From NCBI GenBank assembly GCA_963971425.1, contig OZ020517.1, positions 4,466,501-4,530,500 of the forward strand: a DNA stretch of 64,000 bases, given 5' to 3'. This stretch comes from Bryoerythrophyllum caledonicum. Taxonomy: Eukaryota > Streptophyta > Bryopsida > Pottiales > Pottiaceae. Position 1 is the stretch's first letter, and each line of letters opens with the position of its first letter. Below the pieces are notes generated by a model. That model did no database searches, was not told the origin of the DNA, and was given only the letters and a program-made list of their open reading frames with translations. A program made the translations under genes and the position numbers. Of the stretch, positions 9,479-21,430 are shown piece by piece.

Positions 9479-11120
9479 AATTTTTTCTGTACTTTTCACT
9501 TCATTTTGCTTTTACTATAACGGTACAAATACAGTTGTTAGAGCATCTCCCCCCCTGACGGAGAATTTTCCACGCCAGCGGGAAGGTGCCCAAGTTTGAG
9601 ATGAAGTGAGGGGGGTCACCCTTTTCCCCCCGCACCGTCCCCGAATTGGCCACTGTGAGGGAACACCAGCGCCCAGCACTAACGCCATAGTAGGCTAATT
9701 TTTTGGGAGGTTTTTATTGATTTCTTTTAATTCCCTCGTGTAATTTCATGCTTGAACACATGCTCTCGGGGAATTTTGGTGTCCCCTGTACTTTTTGTAA
9801 ATTTACTATTTAGAGGAACCGGCGCCGCCACTCCAGTGGGCCGGGACACCGGCCTAGGCCTCACGGAGTCGGCTTTACCGTGTTTATTCTTGCATTCCGG
9901 TCACTCGGCCCCGGTGGAGATTATCTTTTTCTAGTACACTATTTGTCAACAAGTTGGCAACTAGTTTTAGCCACCATTGTCCTGAATATTATCCCTCATT
10001 CGTTCACCACCTACTACAGTTCATTTCGTAATAGCCCTCTATCAAAACTCTTCCCTAGCACACAATTTTGATACTTGATAAATAGTATAAGCTCAAAGTC
10101 TTCAGCCTACCGGTTGCCATGCATTTATTCTTCATCTCATCTTCAACCTCAATTTCATATCCTCTTATCCACAACTATTCTCATTCCCATCTCTTGCATT
10201 TTCTTTACATTATTTAATATTATCTAATGAATATTTAATGTGTAATCAAATATTTAGCCAATAACTAATGACTTTGTAATGATTTTTTAGAGGATAATTC
10301 ATGTATATTGGTATATCTGTAACTTTTATGCACAATTAAAGAATATTGGAATTTTATTTATTGAATGTTGGAAGTTTTAAAAGTATATTTATGATAGTTT
10401 ATTAATATTTATATATTTAATGATTATTTAAAGAGTATTAAATGCATTGTTAATGAATAGTTAATAAATAGTGCATAAATTTCTAATGTAAAATTAATGT
10501 GTATTTGAATATTTAATGAGTATTTAATTAATATTTACTGAATATGTAATGCACATTGAATGCATATTATGTGATGGATATCTAATGAGTATTTTACTTG
10601 TATTCCTATATTTATTGTATGTTTAAGTTTTTTCCTTTTCCAATATTCCTTTTTTTTTCTCATTTTCGTTTCCAGAAGAATGTTCTTATATTTCCAGTCT
10701 TCTACTTGTAGTTTCATTTTCCCTCCATATTTTACATTCTACTTTGTCCAATTTTTTATATTTTCCTTTTGCTCCATACCTACGTCCGCTTATTCCCAAG
10801 CTCTTTCTTGCAAATTCTTCCTTTTCTACATGCACTCAACCCTTCTTTACTATGATGCTCAAGATGTAATCAAATCATGATTAAGGTTCCCTACAGTAAT
10901 TGTCCACAAGTAAAAAACTTTATGTTCTACTATTTACTAGGATTGACATTTAGTGTAGTAGTTGGCATTTAGTGTAATATAGTTTTGTCACTACACTTAT
11001 TGTAAATTTTACAATTACTGTGTGCATTCCTATTTAGTTTCCACTTCTCTAGAAGCCATCTTCTATATACTGGAGCTACATAGTGCATTTTTGCTTTCTA
11101 ATCCACTCCATTTAGTGATG
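9479..11120. other. Non-coding stretch with AT-rich degenerate repeats
   Basis: 9541-9960 holds a GC-richer tract without a gene. 10200-10620 is a degenerate array of AATATTTAATG / AATGAGTATTTAATG-like units. The remainder shows no gene or RNA that I can support. Confidence 0.5.
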
Positions 11121-11226
11121 GTGCACAATTTAGCTCTAGTAGAGCTAATCTGTGCATATTATCTTTTTAGTTCACTGCACCTAGTGATGAGGCACACGTT
11201 AGCACGAGTGGAGCTAAAGTGTGTGC
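11121..11226. repeat. Two palindromes of the variant core subfamily
   Basis: 11121-11154 (TTTAGCTCTAGTAGAGCTAA core) and 11190-11226 (eroded). Each follows a TAGTGATG-type flank shared with the 9.4 and 17.3 kb copies, so a longer unit of about 70 bp was dispersed, not the palindrome alone. Confidence 0.7.
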
Positions 11227-11740
11227 ACACACTCCTTTTAGTTCACTGCATGTAGTGATGGTGCACACCTCTGCTAAAAACCGATCTGATGTATGTGCAA
11301 TGTGTATTTCCACTTCTACAAACAATCATTTTGAACTCCGTACTTCTCTTTATGGATAAGTATTTCACAAGTGGAATAGTAATCTTTTGAATTTTAAAAG
11401 GATTTTCATAATATGTGGATCTAAATCTCTAATAGTAATATTAAAAAACAAAAAAATATGACGATCCCCTAGTTTTTAGTGGATATGAAGTCTAAGTATT
11501 CTTGGTACCCTAAATCAATAATATGTGACAATGTGAAAAATAGATGAATGAATATGTAATCTTATTTTTCACTAGAAAAATAACATATTTTTTCACAATA
11601 TCATTTGTTCTAATATTACATCTATGTATTGAAAATACCACATTTCATATTGTGTCATAGCAAAAGGTTTTTTAGGTTGCTCGATGTGCCGGCAATCGAG
11701 AAGTTTCTCTTTTGGCTCGCATAACTTTTAATGAAGACGT

Positions 11741-11810
11741 TCATTGAGAAAATAAATTACTTATAAATATGCCTCTCATTGAGAAAATACATTACTTATA
11801 AATATGCCTC
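11741..11810. repeat. 35-bp tandem duplication
   Basis: Two adjacent 35-bp units (11741-11775 and 11776-11810) differing at one base (AATAAATTAC versus AATACATTAC). It is probably recent, by slippage or unequal exchange. Confidence 0.9.
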
Positions 11811-12674
11811 ATTACTTTTATCATCCTTCTACAAAATTTTGAGAATTTAAAATATAATTTGCGACCACTAAAACGTGCTCAAAAACTAATTATTCCATTT
11901 TTGCATGTATAAATAAATTCAAAATTACTTACATTACGAACATTAAATTATGCCTGATGCACTAAGTGATACACTTTGTATTAGTTATATTTTATATTTT
12001 GATTATCCTTTTTTTGTCATGAGGAGGTCTATCCGTTTCTTATTTAAATCTTTTAATATTGTTCCACTCTCTATGTTTTACAAATGACAAAGTCTTCAAT
12101 TTCACGTCAAAACATGAAATAAATTGTATATGGTCAAGAAATCTTCCATCTTTTATGTCATGCTTAGATTGCCACACCCTAAAGTCATGAAAATACAATG
12201 TGAACTCAAGAATAAGATATTTTAATTGAAATATTAGTTTGCGCACATTTCAAGTCTTTGAGTACCTCTAGTGGAAAGTAACCAATTTCAATTGCAAATC
12301 CAGACCATGGGGACATTGGGATTCTTGCCAAAGAATGCACATTCTAAATTGATGACGAAATAGTTACATGACGCACATTTTTAAAACCCCAAAGAAATGA
12401 TGTCCAAAGCATGTTTGAATACATTTGTTTTGGCTAAAAATACACGTGCACATATAATATGCTTTTTTGTTTCTTTAAATGCTACTCGTCTGTTAAGGTC
12501 TTTGATTTCAACATAATAGATAAGTCCTATTTGGATTGTAATAAAAACTATTTCTAATCATCTCAATATCTTCTCTACATTTCCCTATACCTTAGTTGAA
12601 TTGTCAATATCATGAATCTTCAAAGTATTATTATATTGAAATGAATTGACATCAAAAGATATCACCTAAACCAA

Positions 12675-12785
12675 GGATCCTAAACCGTGAACCCTAAACC
12701 TGAACCTAAATTCCAAACCCTAAACCCGAAACTCCAAACCCTAAACCCTAATCCTAAACCCTAAACCTAAACCTATCCAAAACCC
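12675..12785. repeat. Interstitial plant-type telomeric repeat
   Basis: About a dozen degenerate copies of CCCTAAA (complement of TTTAGGG), including AACCCTAAACCCTAATCC. The plant-type telomere unit supports a streptophyte source. Degeneracy shows it is an old internal tract, not a chromosome end. Confidence 0.85.
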
Positions 12786-13411
12786 TGAGCGTTATCCTAA
12801 AACCGTGTATATAACTCGCATGTGCGAGTATATTCGAGGTATTGACCTTTCCTTATTTTAGTCAACCGGGAAATAGTTGATTCAGTTTCCCGCTAAGATT
12901 TCGAATTTGCACTTTTTAGGGGTTGTGAAAAAGTCCCCCCCCCCTGCCAATTCTGAAGTTTCCTCCGGCCAATTCTGAAACGTTCGTGTGTCCGTGAGTG
13001 ACCTCGCCGATACTCGAAAACTTTCTTCATTTGTTTCCTTCTCACTTTGGTTGTTGTGCAAGGTTGTTGTGGAGAGGCTTGGAGGTAGTACGACTGTCGG
13101 AGTTTGAAGAGGGCAACACCTATAGGTTGCGCACGGTTGAGCAGGTGAGGCAACAACGTACCGGTTGTCTTCTTCATAAGGTACACAATGTATACTTCTT
13201 GCATTCTCCGTGCACAGTCTCTAGCAATTAGGATGTGACAGTGTGTAGGGTTATTGCGATGGTTCCAGCTGCTACTGTGATTTTGAAGCATCAGTGAGAG
13301 TTTCTTGACGACTAACGGAAAGAATTGGGTTGTAGTATACAGAGAGTCAGATTCATAGGCGGAAGAGTTTTCCCATACGAATCCCGACAAAGGCGCCGAG
13401 AATTGTGGAAG
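12786..13411. other. Stretch with possible but unproven coding remnant
   Basis: A plus-strand frame at about 12998-13231 reads plausibly (SEFEEGNTYRLRTVEQVRQQ.. VHNVYFLHSP) and could be a lost exon or related to the gene at 14.1 kb. It has no clear splice borders and no recognised family. A run of C follows a GTGAAAAAG at about 12930. Confidence 0.25.
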
Positions 13412-13765
13412 GACAGTTTAGCTCGACTCGAGCTAATATGTCTTACGTTCTTTCGAAGGACAGTTTAGCTCGACTCGAGCTAAACTATCGGTCAATATCA
13501 TTATTGTCAGTTTAGCTCGAGTCGAGCTAAATTGTCCTTCGATCGAAGGTAAGACAGTTTAGCTCGAGTCGAGCTAAACTGTCGATTCAATATTGTAGGA
13601 CAGTGCAGCTCGTATGTAGCTAAACTGTCCTGCTATAATGTTTTGACAGTTTAGCTCGACTCGAGCTAAACTGTCTTACCTTCTTTCGAAGGACAGTTTA
13701 TCTCGACTCGAGCTAAACTGATCTATCTTATTTTCTATGTCTTTTTAACTCGACTCGGGATAAAA
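13412..13765. repeat. Array of eight palindromes with GACAG/CTGTC arms
   Basis: Copies at 13412-13442, 13459-13489, 13506-13536, 13553-13583, 13599-13630 (eroded), 13645-13675, 13692-13720 and 13738-13765 (eroded). Spacing is strikingly regular: 47, 47, 47, 46, 46, 47 and about 46 bp between starts. The core is TTTAGCTCGA, G or C, TCGAGCTAAA. Outer arms are GACAG..CTGTC instead of the CAC..GTG type seen near the composite gene. Spacers themselves hold short palindromes such as CCTTCGATCGAAGG. The array lies upstream of the DUF7869-like gene. Confidence 0.9.
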
Positions 13766-13894
13766 TTACATTGCGTCTTATAGTCATTAAATCAGGTTGG
13801 ATCGGGCCAAATTTTCACTGTCGAGGGTGAGATTATTTCATATTCGGATTAAAACTAATCGCATTAAATTTTCTACTTGTCATATAATACCGCA

Positions 13895-13922
13895 TCAGTT
13901 TACCTCGAGTCGAGCTAAATTT
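13895..13922. repeat. Single palindrome upstream of the DUF7869-like gene
   Basis: CAGTTTACCTCGA, G, TCGAGCTAAATTTG: one internal mismatch. It lies about 160 bp before the proposed start of the gene. Confidence 0.75.
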
Positions 13923-14078
13923 GCCTGTTCTTTAATGTCAATTCACTTGTATCAAATGTATTTTCAAGCGCCAGACTTTACCTCTTCATATGCTTCTTCA
14001 TTGATGTCTATTCCTACAAGGTATTCACCTATTCTTATTTGGCAGGGTTATTTAATATTTACCTCATTGGAATGCAGA

Positions 14079-16910
14079 ATGTCGTCTTCGGAAGACGACA
14101 ATGTTCATGTTGACGCTCCCGTGAACCCTGACCTTCCTGAGTTTGATGTTATTCCTCGCCGTCTCTGGGTCGGGATGACTGTTTCGCTTCACAATGGTTC
14201 GGGTGTTCGCGTTGCAGAAGGGTTGGTTCGCAATGTCCGGTCAAGTGCAATTCTAGGTTCCTCTGGTCCTCTTGGAGATTCGAATGTTGTAGTACAGGTG
14301 TCCAGTACTTTTGTTCTGGAGGAAGCTCTTGATGAGTGGAGGTACTCGTTTAAGTCCTGGCCTATTCAACAAGTCTTCTTAAACGGTGTGAGTCTCTTCC
14401 ATCATTGCCTTAGGGACGTTTACAATGTCTGGCTGGTTGAGCGTAACAGACCTCTAGGTGGGAGCTCCCGTTCTTACGACAATTCCTCAAGGAATACACG
14501 TCCAACAGTGTCCAGGAATGCTGAATTTCTCATGACCCCTCTTTCCATTAACGCAGTTGCGAGCAATAGTTGTTGCAGTGAGAACTGTGTACAACACTAT
14601 CCTAGAGATAAAATAAAAGTCCTTCGGATGCGCTTGTACTGTGAGACCATTGTGCAGTTTAGAAATCATATCAAACTCGACGTTCATAGACAGTTTTATA
14701 GAAACTCTTCGGGTAGGAAGGTTGTGACCCTAGAGGGTGTGGACGTTTGTGCCCATGCTTGGATGAAAATCATGGGTGTAAGTTCGAGTATTTTCTAACG
14801 GAATGCAAAGGACGTTGCCGCTGGTCATGCGGCTCAACACCATGGGAATACCGGTTTGCGTAAGCCTAGAGGTCATACGGTTGTGGCTACTGCCGCTCTT
14901 GGAGCCATTCTCGATAGACATGCGGACCACATGCCTCACAAGTCCCGTGTTCTCCCATCTGGTGAGAATGCTGTGGCAAAGGTCCTTCCTGCAAGTTTTA
15001 AGTGGAAGGATCAGATACCGCTTCTTGATGATCATCTCGCTGATTGTAGATTGCTGCCAATCTCAACCTCAAGCTTGAGTAAGATTCGGCGAGTGAGCTT
15101 TCCTGAGTACTATGCCAAGAGAGGTGGAGACAACTTCGCCCGTTGTTCTACGTGTAACAAATACCAGGATCAGAAGAAGCTTACTCAACCTGGAACACAA
15201 GCATCGCTGCTATGGCAAAAGAAGATGTAGGTTTACATCGATTCTGCCTTCTCGCATCGGGACTTGTACTACCTGAACCGATTTCGATCAAAGTCGTCGC
15301 CCCAGGAGGTTCTTACCATCATGCATGATAAGATGGATCACTCAAAGACCGCGTCCCCGGTTTTTTCACATAAAACAAAGCACTTAGATGGGCTTATGAA
15401 GTTGCCTCTTGCAATCAGAGGCATGCTTGCCCATGGTCATGTGGACCAACGTTACGCCCATTACGGCCTTGATTTATACTCCCATGATGCCAATTACACG
15501 GTTGGGTCGTTCGCAAAACTATTGCGTGACTTGGAGGCGCCTCCGAAGTCATCGTCCCGGCAACTCTTTCCTGAATCTTGCTCTCATCCATTGTATGCGG
15601 CCGTGTTACGGAGTGCAGAGATGTGTTTGGATCCATTAGAGCAGATTCCTGATATCCCAGTTCCTGGGAGGCCTTTGCCACCAATATTGAACGTGCAAAT
15701 GGACAATGCTGTTGGTGATAACAAAAATAGATTTGTTTTTTGTTTTTGGTCTCTTCTTGTTGCAAAACGCATCTTCGGCAAGGTATATGTTAATTTTATG
15801 CTAGTTGGTCATACACATGATGATATAGATGCATTATTTGGACGTTGGAGTATGACACTGAGGAAGGAGAGTTTTCCAACCATTCCTTTGCTCATGAGGT
15901 CGTTCATGAAAAATGAGAGTGTTCCCACAATCCCGCATCTCATTCAAGAGGTTCCTGACTTTAAGAAGTTCATTGGGGATATGATTGCGGACGGTGATGA
16001 AGCTTTGCAGGGTCATACAAAGGCTCATCAGTTCAAGTTTTATGTGGACTCAAGTGGTTGTCCGGTAATAAAGTATAAAATCCTTTGCCATTATGAGGAT
16101 TGGCTTCCTAAGGGAGGAGAAGGTAGTGGCATCAAATTGTGGAAGGAGGATTGTGAAGGGAGGTCTTCATGGCCTCGCGGAGAACCTGATGCATTGAAGC
16201 CTTCTACGATGCGGCATCTCCATGAAGTGGTGAAGGGACTTTCAGGATTCATCGATCACTGGGAGCAATCATCGCGGGAGTCTGTTGAAGCCCGTTCGCG
16301 TTTTGAGCCGCTATCGTATTATTGGCGCGATGTTAGAGATGCTCTGACACTTCCAATGGATACACCGATATCATTGGAAGACGGCTTTTGGCCAACGACG
16401 CGAATTTCCCATGCCATTGAAGATGAGTTCTCAGCGGAGGGTGAGGTTTGCGAGGAGTACCGTGAAGATGAGCATTTTGTTGGCCAGAGACGCGATCGTC
16501 CACCTCCTTCTTTTAGAGTTGGCCGTGATCTTTTTGCTGGCTATTTTGTTGCATTGCGGCCTTGTGATGGGGACGAGCGCCCATTTTGGATTGCTCAAGC
16601 GGTTTCAGATCCTAATTCTAATCCGGATATGCCAAACACCGTGCGTATCCAATTCTACCGCCCTATATCGCGCGATCGGGATGTTGTGAAGTTCTACAAA
16701 GATTGGGATACTGATAGCAACCTTCGTTAGACAATTGAAAAGGGGATAGCCATAACGTGGGAGAGTACCGATTCAATCTTGACAGCATGGAAACCTAGGT
16801 CTTCAAAGAGGGATGGAGGTCATGTGCAAGATTCAACTACAAAAATTCCGAAGGGGCAAGTAGCGATTATCAAGGCCTCTTTGGAAGCACTTGCCAGGTC
16901 CGAGTCGTAG
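14079..16910 (+). pseudogene. DUF7869-like transposase-related gene with isolated stops
   Basis: One frame of 944 codons runs from ATG at 14079 to TAG at 16908-16910. It is broken by TAA at 14796-14798, TAG at 15228-15230 and TAG at 16728-16730, with no frameshift. The N-terminal part has Cys/His pairs (SCCSENCVQHY) and a VCAHAWMKIMGVS segment. The central part has QMDNAVGDNKNRF and LVGHTHDDIDALFGRW, the two signature blocks of the DUF7869 proteins. These look RNase H-like and are found in large families in some plants, algae and oomycetes. The C-terminal part (PFWIAQAVSDP, IQFYRP) resembles a small reader-like domain. A CAG acceptor-like site sits just before the ATG, so a 5' exon may exist upstream. 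I infer an origin from a mobile element. Whether it is expressed is unknown. Confidence 0.75.
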
Positions 16911-17850
16911 TGGACTTAGATTAATGGACTTTCCTATTCCAAGATTTTGGATTCTGATGCGTAATACTTCATGTAGTATGGTTAGATCCATTGGTGCTGA
17001 GATTATAGACATTTGTATTTGTTTACACTCTGTATGACTATTATATGTGATGCCAATGATTGCTATGAAATATTCTCTCCATTATTTTTGCGTATCGGTG
17101 ATAATTTGCAGTATGTTTTATTTTTTTTTTAAAATAACAATATGATAAATTGCTTCTAATCTTGAAACCAATAATACCAGTAATTGTTTTCATGGTGAAT
17201 GATAGAAAGTAAATATTGAGTCGCACTTTAGCTCTAGTCGAGCTAAAGTGTGAGCAAATCTTCTTATTTAGTTCATTGTACTTAGTAATGGTGCGCACTT
17301 TAGGTCAAGTGGCGCTAAAGTGTGTGGAATTGCCTTTTTGAGTTCATTGCACCTCTAAGTGATGGGGACACTTTAGTTCGAAGAGAGGTAGTGTGTATGC
17401 AATTTTTTTCCCACTTCTGAGCACCATCATTTGAAACTCGTTATATATTTTTAGCCAATGTGTATTCCACAAGGAGAATTGAAATTCTTTTAAATAAAAA
17501 AAGGCTCATCAAAATGTGTTTAGCTAATTCTCTTACAAGTGGATATTTGTCCGTCATTTAGCTCACTTTTAGCTAAATTGGAGCATGGTGTTAATCCAGA
17601 TTAATAGGATCGAGTGTGAATATTTAGCTATTCATATTCAATGAACACATGTGGTATAAAAGAAGTGTCGACTAATGTGTTCTTCTTTTCAATATTATAG
17701 CTAGATTCGTAATGCAATGTTATTCGTAGTACTTATTTTTATAGGGGTTTTTGTAGAAAACATTACCTCCCAATTTAATGGAAACTCATATCCCTCCATA
17801 TTGAAGAAATTAGATGTGCACTTTAGCTCTTATGATCTACATGTGTTAAT
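16911..17850. other. Non-coding stretch with variant palindromes
   Basis: AT-rich. Palindromes or eroded forms at 17222-17253 (TTTAGCTCTAG, TCGAGCTAAA), 17292-17325 and 17365-17396, again with AGTAATGG / AAGTGATGG flanks as at 9.4 and 11.1 kb. Half-copies near 17558 and 17816. No gene seen. Confidence 0.65.
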
Positions 17851-20249
17851 TTGGGAGTTGCTAAATCTCCCAATATAACGAATATGGTGTTTTTGAAAAG
17901 TTTTATCCGTAAGGTTGGACCATTGACTGTGGTCCAAGTGTGCACCGATAATGCTTCAAACATGTTGGGGGCAATGAAAAAGGTCAACGATGAGTACCCG
18001 CACATATATACTCAAGGGTGTTGTGCACATATTTTGGACCTCCTCCTCGAGGACTAGGGGAAGGAAGGCATGATTGCAGACCTCGTCCAGAAGGCGAAAC
18101 AAATTGCATTGTATATCCGGAACCACCATGTGCCCATGGCCCTTTTTCGTCGATTTTCGCCACAATTGTGTTTGTTGTCGCCAGCATCAACAAGGTTTGC
18201 ATGCAATTACATAATGATCCATCATCTATTGGAAGTGAAGAATGCCCTGGAGATGGTTGTGATAGACCGAGCATGGATATCCTAGGTATCCTCTCTTTTC
18301 GATAGGCAAAACGGGCACCGTGCCCATGCGAAGGCATCGCAGGTGCGAGCCACCGTTCTAGACGAGACTTTCTGGCATCGGTGTACTAACTTTGAATTTG
18401 TAGTGGCACCGGTACTAAAGGCATTGCGGACTTTTGATGGTGATACTCCGGCAATGGGAATTGCTTGGGTGACCATGAACAAGCTAAAGGAGCACGTGTT
18501 CAAGCTGCGCAATGCGCCGTTCAACATGCTTGACGGAATTGCAACTCGCCTTAAAGGATCATTCCTACAGCGTTGGGAGATGATGACAACAGATCTCCAT
18601 TATGCAGGGGCTTTATTGAATCCTTATCTAGCCAATAACTTGCAAATTCACAACAATGGTGAGGCCAAAAAGGCCCTAAATAAGGTTGTTATGACGCTCT
18701 ATGGTGTACTCGGAGTGTCTTTTTTGTTAGTAATGCTCGAAATCACGGAGTATGAAGAATTGCGAGGCCCATATTCACCATTGGAAGCTGGGAAAATTGA
18801 AAACAGCAACTTGTTGCCTCACCAATGGTGGAACCGCGTAGGCGGGCAATCATTGCCTATCATTGTGAAGCGTATACTAGCACAAAGCTGCTCGGCCTCG
18901 TCATGTGAGCGTAATTAGAGCATGTATTCGTTCATGCATAGTAAGAGCCGAAATCGCTTGGGAGTGCAGAAAGCGAAAGATTTGGTTTATATCTACACGA
19001 ATAGTCGATTGCTCCGAGAACGTGCTCGTCCAGACCCGATTCCATGGTATGAGGAGAATGTGTATTCGGACGAGTCTGATCCAGATGGGGGACTTCCTTC
19101 AAACATAGAGGACGAGGGCTTGGAGTCGGATGATGAGGGTTACAACTGGATGGGCGACGATTGGGAAGACCTTGCCGGTGACAACAACCCCGTGTCTGAT
19201 CATAGCCCACCTAGAGACAACTCTGCAAACAACGAGCACGTGGAGATGCACTACATGACCATTTTCACAACGTCCACGGTGACCTAGTGGATCCTTTTGT
19301 GTTTGATGATGTCGACGCAACGGCAGTCCATACTATAGTAGAATTATCGGGTGAAGACCGTGCCCAAGAAGCTAGGGCAGACGAAGATGGGTCCGCATTG
19401 GGGGGCAATCTTGATGGAGCTGACAACATCTCGGAGAATCAGTCTATGAACTCAAACGGTTCTAGTGGCGATAACCCAGAACTCGACGGTCATGGCATTG
19501 GCATTGCAGCAAACGATACATTTCCTCACGATGGAAACGAAGTGAGCAGTGGTGGAAACGATAATGAATCCCATGAGCCAATGGCCACCGCGGGGTCCAT
19601 TGAAGTTGTGAGAAGCTCTCCGGTTTTGCCTCAAGCAATAGAACCGGACTCAGAGGAAGACATGCCACTACAAGATTTGTTTCGGCGGCCCCGTGATCAA
19701 AGTACCGCATCGATCGGAAGAACTCTTTTACGTGTAAAGAAAAAGACCTCTTCAACAATAGTTCGGCCATTCGTCCACCGTAGCGCACTCGTCCCAAATG
19801 GTGGTGTGGAGCGTGCAATACTAACCCCACAACAACCCTCCGCGAGGGTTGGGCCCTCTACTATGAGCAGCCATTTAGGGACACGGAGGGGCGAGAACAA
19901 TGGTACCGTCCCTTTCTTCACGGGACCTTGGCGAGGTGGAACCTCGGAGAGAGTCATTGGGGCCAAAGGCAACCGCTCCAAAAACATGGATGGAGTAACA
20001 GACAAAAGGAAGAATATCCGAGTAAAACGACTTGTCAACGCCGCATCAACTACTGGAGCCGAGCTACAATTACGAAACTTGGCCTCGGAGATTGAGGAGT
20101 ACGTCGCACCAGTCTTGGAAAATTCAACAGAGAACTTTTCATCATCGGGCGATGATGCAGACGATGAGGATTGCGATGAGGTACCTGGCGACAATACGGT
20201 GGTGCTTCGCGGGCTTTCTCTTCCCCAAAATGTTCGCCGATCAAAATGA
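17851..20249 (+). pseudogene. Decayed hAT-superfamily transposase with acidic C-terminal extension
   Basis: Reads as a hAT transposase lacking its N-terminal zinc-finger part. DUF659-like block VVQVCTDNASNMLGAM, then CCAHILDLLLED-stop-GK, RAWIS-stop-VSSLF, LDETFWHRC. The C-terminal dimerisation block is WWNRVGGQSLP.. SCSASSCERN-stop-SMYSFMHSKSRNRLG. The three TAGs (18055-18057, 18283-18285, 18916-18918) stand where hAT proteins usually have Trp, notably in the CERNWS motif, so they are TGG to TAG changes. After about 19250 the frame shifts by one and continues as a 320-codon acidic, Ser/Asp-rich region (19287-20249) ending in TGA. This region is not a known domain and may be a family-specific tail. 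I found no TIRs. The element is inactive. Confidence 0.8.
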
Positions 20250-20514
20250 AAGCGAAAACACAATGAAGAATCCTCAAGCTCAGATGATCAAAAGATGACG
20301 GACATGAGGGTACTACAAGTTAAAAGTGACTTTAGTGGTGTAGTGATAGCATGGTACAATAGCACCGTAGTTTTAAAATATGTACTTGGTGTTGAGAGTG
20401 CCCATTCATGAAAGCACCACGTTGAAATAAATAATTTTAATGTTAGAGCACCCTGGTACAATTGAATTCTTTCAGATTCTCTAAACCTCAGCCCTTTTGA
20501 GGGGCAGACGCAGT

Positions 20515-20880
20515 GTTCGATTGCGCCCGCCCGGCCCCTAATCGCGCGCGCTCAATAGAAAGGTGCGCGCGCGACCCACAATGGAACGCGCCAGGCCCGT
20601 GACGCTGCGCGCCCGATCCCTAACGGTACGCGCCCAACCTTGACGGTACGCGCCCGGCCTTGAGTGCAACGCGCCCGGCCCTGAAATGCACGCGCGAGGC
20701 CCTTAGAGGTACGCGCCCCGCCCTGTATGCACGCGCCCGGCCCTAAATCGTACGCGCCCAGCCCTAATTGGAACGCGTTGGGCCCTACATGAACGCGCCC
20801 GGTCCAGATTGGTACATGCCCGGCCCCAAATACTGCGCGCGCGGTCCGAAGGCACGCGCCCGCCCCTTGATGTGACGTGG
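20515..20880. repeat. CpG-rich minisatellite (ACGCGCCCGGCCCT units)
   Basis: About 16 tandem units of 20-25 bases built on ACGCGCCCGGCCCT followed by a variable A/T-rich spacer. Composition is very different from the surrounding AT-rich DNA. Many CG dinucleotides remain although CG sites elsewhere in the window are eroding. Confidence 0.9.
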
Positions 20881-20939
20881 AATGTCGTCTGACGTGTCGT
20901 GCAGACGTGTTTTACTAGGGGATAAGTTGAAAATTAGAT

Positions 20940-21430
20940 TTAGGGTTTGTAAATTTTTTTTATACGCAACTGTCCGCCAAAAAGTGTTGTCCGTCATGTC
21001 CGTCTTGTCCGTCCGTCCTACTGTCCGTCCGTCTGCTGTCTTTGGGCCCCTGTCCGTCTATGTAGACAACCCTACAGGACCTCCGGCGGAAGATGACCCA
21101 CCGGCACAACCGAAGTACGTATCTCGGAGATTGGCGCCTGGGCCGAGGAGCCTATCCAGAAGCTACACAGACCTGGTCCAGGAGACCGGGTCAGCTTCCG
21201 CGACGGAACTACCAGCACCTCCGATCTTGGAAGGATCACTGGAATAGCCCCCTCCACCGCCGGACACCAGGACTCCGAAAGTTGTTCCTCCAGCGACCAG
21301 ACCGTCGACCCGGAGGACCACCCTTTTGCCGGCTACGTCGAAGAAGGCGAAGGGCAAGCAGCGCGTTCCGGTGGAGATCTCCCCCTCCCGTAGGAGTGGA
21401 AGAAATCAGGGCCCAGGTGCTCCGACTTAG
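20940..21430 (+). pseudogene. Proline-rich unidentified coding remnant
   Basis: One frame runs about 160 codons to TAG at 21428-21430, with an in-frame TAG at 21245-21247 between SLE and PPPPPDTRTPK. Composition is Pro/Arg/Ser-rich with GC-rich third positions. It ends in a basic tail (SRRSGRNQGPGAPT). The upstream part includes several GTCCGT repeats. It could be the end of a retrotransposon polyprotein, since a long terminal-repeat-like non-coding stretch follows, but I see no reverse transcriptase, protease or zinc knuckle. Function unknown. Confidence 0.35.

Noticed and set aside
7071..13765. CRISPR-like array of palindromic repeats with spacers
   Set aside because: Spacing is regular in one array, but the repeats vary, occur in introns and singly, and the DNA is eukaryotic with no cas genes. 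Spacers in the 13.4 kb array are themselves repetitive.
434..16910. Alternative nuclear code with TAG/TAA read as Gln
   Set aside because: Several stops stand at likely Gln positions, but the hAT stops stand at Trp positions (CERN-stop-S) and the copia element also has TGA at Arg-like positions. The composite gene ends in TAA. C:G to T:A decay explains all of these.
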